Shown here: positions 13,915 to 15,346 of the stretch, piece by piece
How positions within the stretch are numbered: position 1 is the stretch's first letter
Layout of the letters: each line of letters begins with the position of its first letter
Assembly: GCA_965370805.1 (NCBI GenBank)
Contig: CBDUVZ010000073.1
Span: 1 to 15,346 of the forward strand
DNA length: 15,346 bases
Direction: 5' to 3'
Origin: CBDUVZ01 sp965370805
GTDB lineage: Bacteria > Hydrothermota > Tepidihabitantia > Tepidihabitantales > Tepidihabitantaceae
The notes under the pieces: generated by a model
Databases searched by the model: none
Told to the model about the DNA's origin: nothing
The model's input: the letters and a program-made list of their open reading frames with translations, nothing else
Position numbers and translations under genes: made by a program

Positions 13915-13966
13915 GTACGGGAATGAGTGCGGTATTCGCCTGCCTCCCCAACGTCCCAACAAACTC

Positions 13967-15346
13967 CTAGCCTGCCAGTAGCGTCTCGAAATCGGGGTCG
14001 TTTCTGAGACAGGCGAAGTCGTCATCCGACTTCGCTGTTTCGATATTCTCCGGGTCGTGCTCGATGGCCATGTGGAGATACCTCAGTGATTCAGACTTTC
14101 GCTCAAGTAATGCGTAGTAACAGGCCGTGTTGTACCAAGTGGCTGCTTGGTTCTTGTGCTTGCTCGCGTACGCATCTAGCACCGGCACTGCTCGCGCACG
14201 CCATGACGTCCCCTCGTCACGTTTGCCATTCTTGTCGCATAGCTCGGCCATACGTAGGTACGGCTCCGGCTCGCTTGGGTCGGTCTGGACCGCCTTCGTG
14301 TAGTTGTCGATGCTGTCGCGAATCGTTCCTGTCCTGCGGCACAGCAGGCCCGCGCGGGCGTACGCTGCTGCGGACGCTTGACCACTCAGCCGGTCTGCTG
14401 CGCGCAAGTGGACAGCTAGTTCTTGGGCAGTATCCCTCTGCGCACGGTGGACATCCGCCAAGGCAATGTATCCTTCCGGTCTGTCCGGCGCGACATTAAT
14501 GGCCTTCTCGCCGGCAGTCAGGGCCTTGTCGTACACCCCCGCGGCAACATGCAGTCCAGCGATGATTGCCCAAGCTTCGTGTGCATGGTCCTTGAGCTGC
14601 TCGGCCACGCGTTGATGGACCTGCATCTCTTTGTCCGTGTCCTTCTGCGCGCGGTGCACAGCCACCAAGGCTTGGTATCCCCCTATCTTGTCCGGCGCGA
14701 CATCGATAGCCTTCTCCGCAGCCTTGACCGCCTCCTCATACTTCGTCTGTCTCGCGTGAACAACTGCCATCGCAGCGTAGGCCTCATGAGCGTGGTCCGG
14801 CACCTTTTCTACAATCCGCATGAGCACCTGCAACTCGCCGGCATCATCCTTCTGCGCGCGGTAGACGGCCAGCAGCACCTCGTAGCCTCCAGGCTTGTCG
14901 GGTGCCAGTTCGACGGACTTTTCCGCAGCCTTCATTGCTTCGTTGTACTTGGACAGCCTCGTGTGAACGTCCGCCATCGCAGCGTAGGCTTGTGGCGCAT
15001 AGTCCTTGAACTGCTCGGCCACGCGCTGATGGACCCGCATCTCTTTCTCCGTGTCCTTCTGCGCACGGTACACTTCCGCTAGGGCTTTGTATCCATCTAT
15101 CTTGTCCGGCGCGACATTGATGGCCTTCTCGCCGGCAGTCTGGGCCTTGTCGTACGCCCCCGCGGCAACATGCAGTCCAGCGATGATTGCCCAAGCTTCG
15201 TGTGCATAGTCCTTGAGCTGCTCGGCCACGCGTTGATGGACCTGCATCTCTCTGTCCGTGTCCTTCTGCGCGCGGTACACATTCACCAGGGCTTGGTATC
15301 CCTCTATCTTGTCCGGCGCGACCTCGATGGCCTTCTCCGCAGCCTT
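13967..15346 (-). CDS. Tetratricopeptide-repeat protein, N-terminus outside the window
   Basis: The visible C-terminal 459 residues form a TPR protein, a helical scaffold for protein-protein contacts. The frame stays open to the right edge (KAAEKAIEVAPDKIEGYQAL), so the GTG at 15286 is not the true start and the gene is partial. It is built from 69-residue units, each holding two TPR-like helix pairs. The landmark RAQ(K/R)D recurs exactly every 69 residues (visible residues 25, 94, 163, 232 and 301), with Y(D/N)KA..AGEKAINVAPD between. The unit pattern ends near residue 315. A more ordinary TPR follows (RDSIDNYTKAVQTDPSEPEP), then a C-terminal cap ending in DPDFETLLAG. No signal or membrane segment is visible in this part. 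Units three apart are almost identical in DNA, so the array grew recently. Its partner cannot be told from the sequence. Confidence 0.85.
   Translation of the reverse strand, partial: KAAEKAIEVAPDKIEGYQALVNVYRAQKDTDREMQVHQRVAEQLKDYAHEAWAIIAGLHVAAGAYDKAQTAGEKAINVAPDKIDGYKALAEVYRAQKDTEKEMRVHQRVAEQFKDYAPQAYAAMADVHTRLSKYNEAMKAAEKSVELAPDKPGGYEVLLAVYRAQKDDAGELQVLMRIVEKVPDHAHEAYAAMAVVHARQTKYEEAVKAAEKAIDVAPDKIGGYQALVAVHRAQKDTDKEMQVHQRVAEQLKDHAHEAWAIIAGLHVAAGVYDKALTAGEKAINVAPDRPEGYIALADVHRAQRDTAQELAVHLRAADRLSGQASAAAYARAGLLCRRTGTIRDSIDNYTKAVQTDPSEPEPYLRMAELCDKNGKRDEGTSWRARAVPVLDAYASKHKNQAATWYNTACYYALLERKSESLRYLHMAIEHDPENIETAKSDDDFACLRNDPDFETLLAG
14482..14725 (-). repeat. Intragenic duplication in the TPR gene, downstream copy
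   Basis: This block matches 15103-15346 at an exact offset of 621 bases (3 x 207 bases = three 69-residue units). I count about a dozen differences over 244 bases. The match may continue beyond the window edge. Confidence 0.8.
15103..15346 (-). repeat. Intragenic duplication in the TPR gene, upstream copy
   Basis: Partner of 14482-14725. The encoded stretch AWAIIAGLHVAAG appears in both copies but not in the two intervening units, which instead have AYAAMADVHTR and AYAAMAVVHAR. This shows that three units were copied as a block. Confidence 0.8.

Larger units (their letters stand above)
12733..13966. other. 1.2-kb non-coding stretch with promoter-like sites, hairpins and a minisatellite
   Basis: I see no gene with both a ribosome site and protein-like sequence here. 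Listed separately are a strong plus-strand promoter (12994-13021), a candidate small RNA and hairpin behind it, two copies of a GC hairpin repeat, a 48-bp array and a second promoter-like site. At 13829-13876 a loose GGTCAGC-R-GT repeat adds low-complexity sequence. A small perfect stem CAGATA-ATGCG-TATCTG lies at 13672-13688. Confidence 0.6.

Overview
The window looks like part of a GC-rich genome of an uncultured diderm bacterium. The best guess is candidate phylum WOR-3 or a neighbouring FCB-like lineage. Three things point there: a LolC/LolD lipoprotein-export pair, which implies an outer membrane; a secreted beta-propeller protein with a C-terminal domain that looks like a type IX sorting domain; and a remnant of the secreted 'TYGGTD..DGGY' repeat family. 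This placement is inference from recognised families, not from a marker-gene tree.

Layout. At the left edge (minus strand, 45-971) is a RecQ-family helicase that stops before motifs V and VI, with a promoter-like sequence in front of it. Next comes a 57-residue secreted-protein remnant (1135-1308, minus) and about 0.9 kb of non-coding DNA. That stretch holds a 6/12-bp periodic array, a perfect 22-bp palindrome and some short tandem repeats. The centre (2206-8613, plus) is one tight operon of six genes: lysS, lolC, lolD, mcsA, mcsB, selA. It has a promoter-like sequence so close to lysS that the mRNA may be leaderless. Facing the operon is a conserved hypothetical protein split by a frameshift (8708-9678, minus). 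A 23-unit, 12-bp tandem array (9786-10061) and a small unrecognised gene (10162-10512, plus) follow. Then comes a secreted LVIVD/beta-propeller protein, also split by a frameshift (10625-12732, minus). A 1.2-kb non-coding stretch (12733-13966) carries two promoter-like sequences, a repeated GC hairpin and a 48-bp minisatellite. The right edge is a TPR protein (13967-15346, minus) built of 69-residue units, with its N-terminus outside the window.

How the genes work together. The operon joins lysyl-tRNA synthesis, the LolCD machine that frees lipoproteins from the inner membrane, the McsA/McsB protein-arginine phosphorylation pair used in protein quality control, and SelA, which makes selenocysteyl-tRNA. 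The start/stop overlaps (8, 17 and 17 bases) suggest translational coupling from lolC through mcsB. I see no ctsR, clpC, selB, selD or selC here, so the McsAB and SelA partners must lie elsewhere.

The flanks look like eroding accessory DNA: a truncated helicase, a deleted repeat protein, two frameshifted genes and three separate phase-locked tandem arrays. I found no defence island, CRISPR, transposase or prophage. The most interesting unexplained material is the non-coding 12.7-14.0 kb stretch (possible small RNAs plus a repeated hairpin), the 22-bp palindrome and the arrays.
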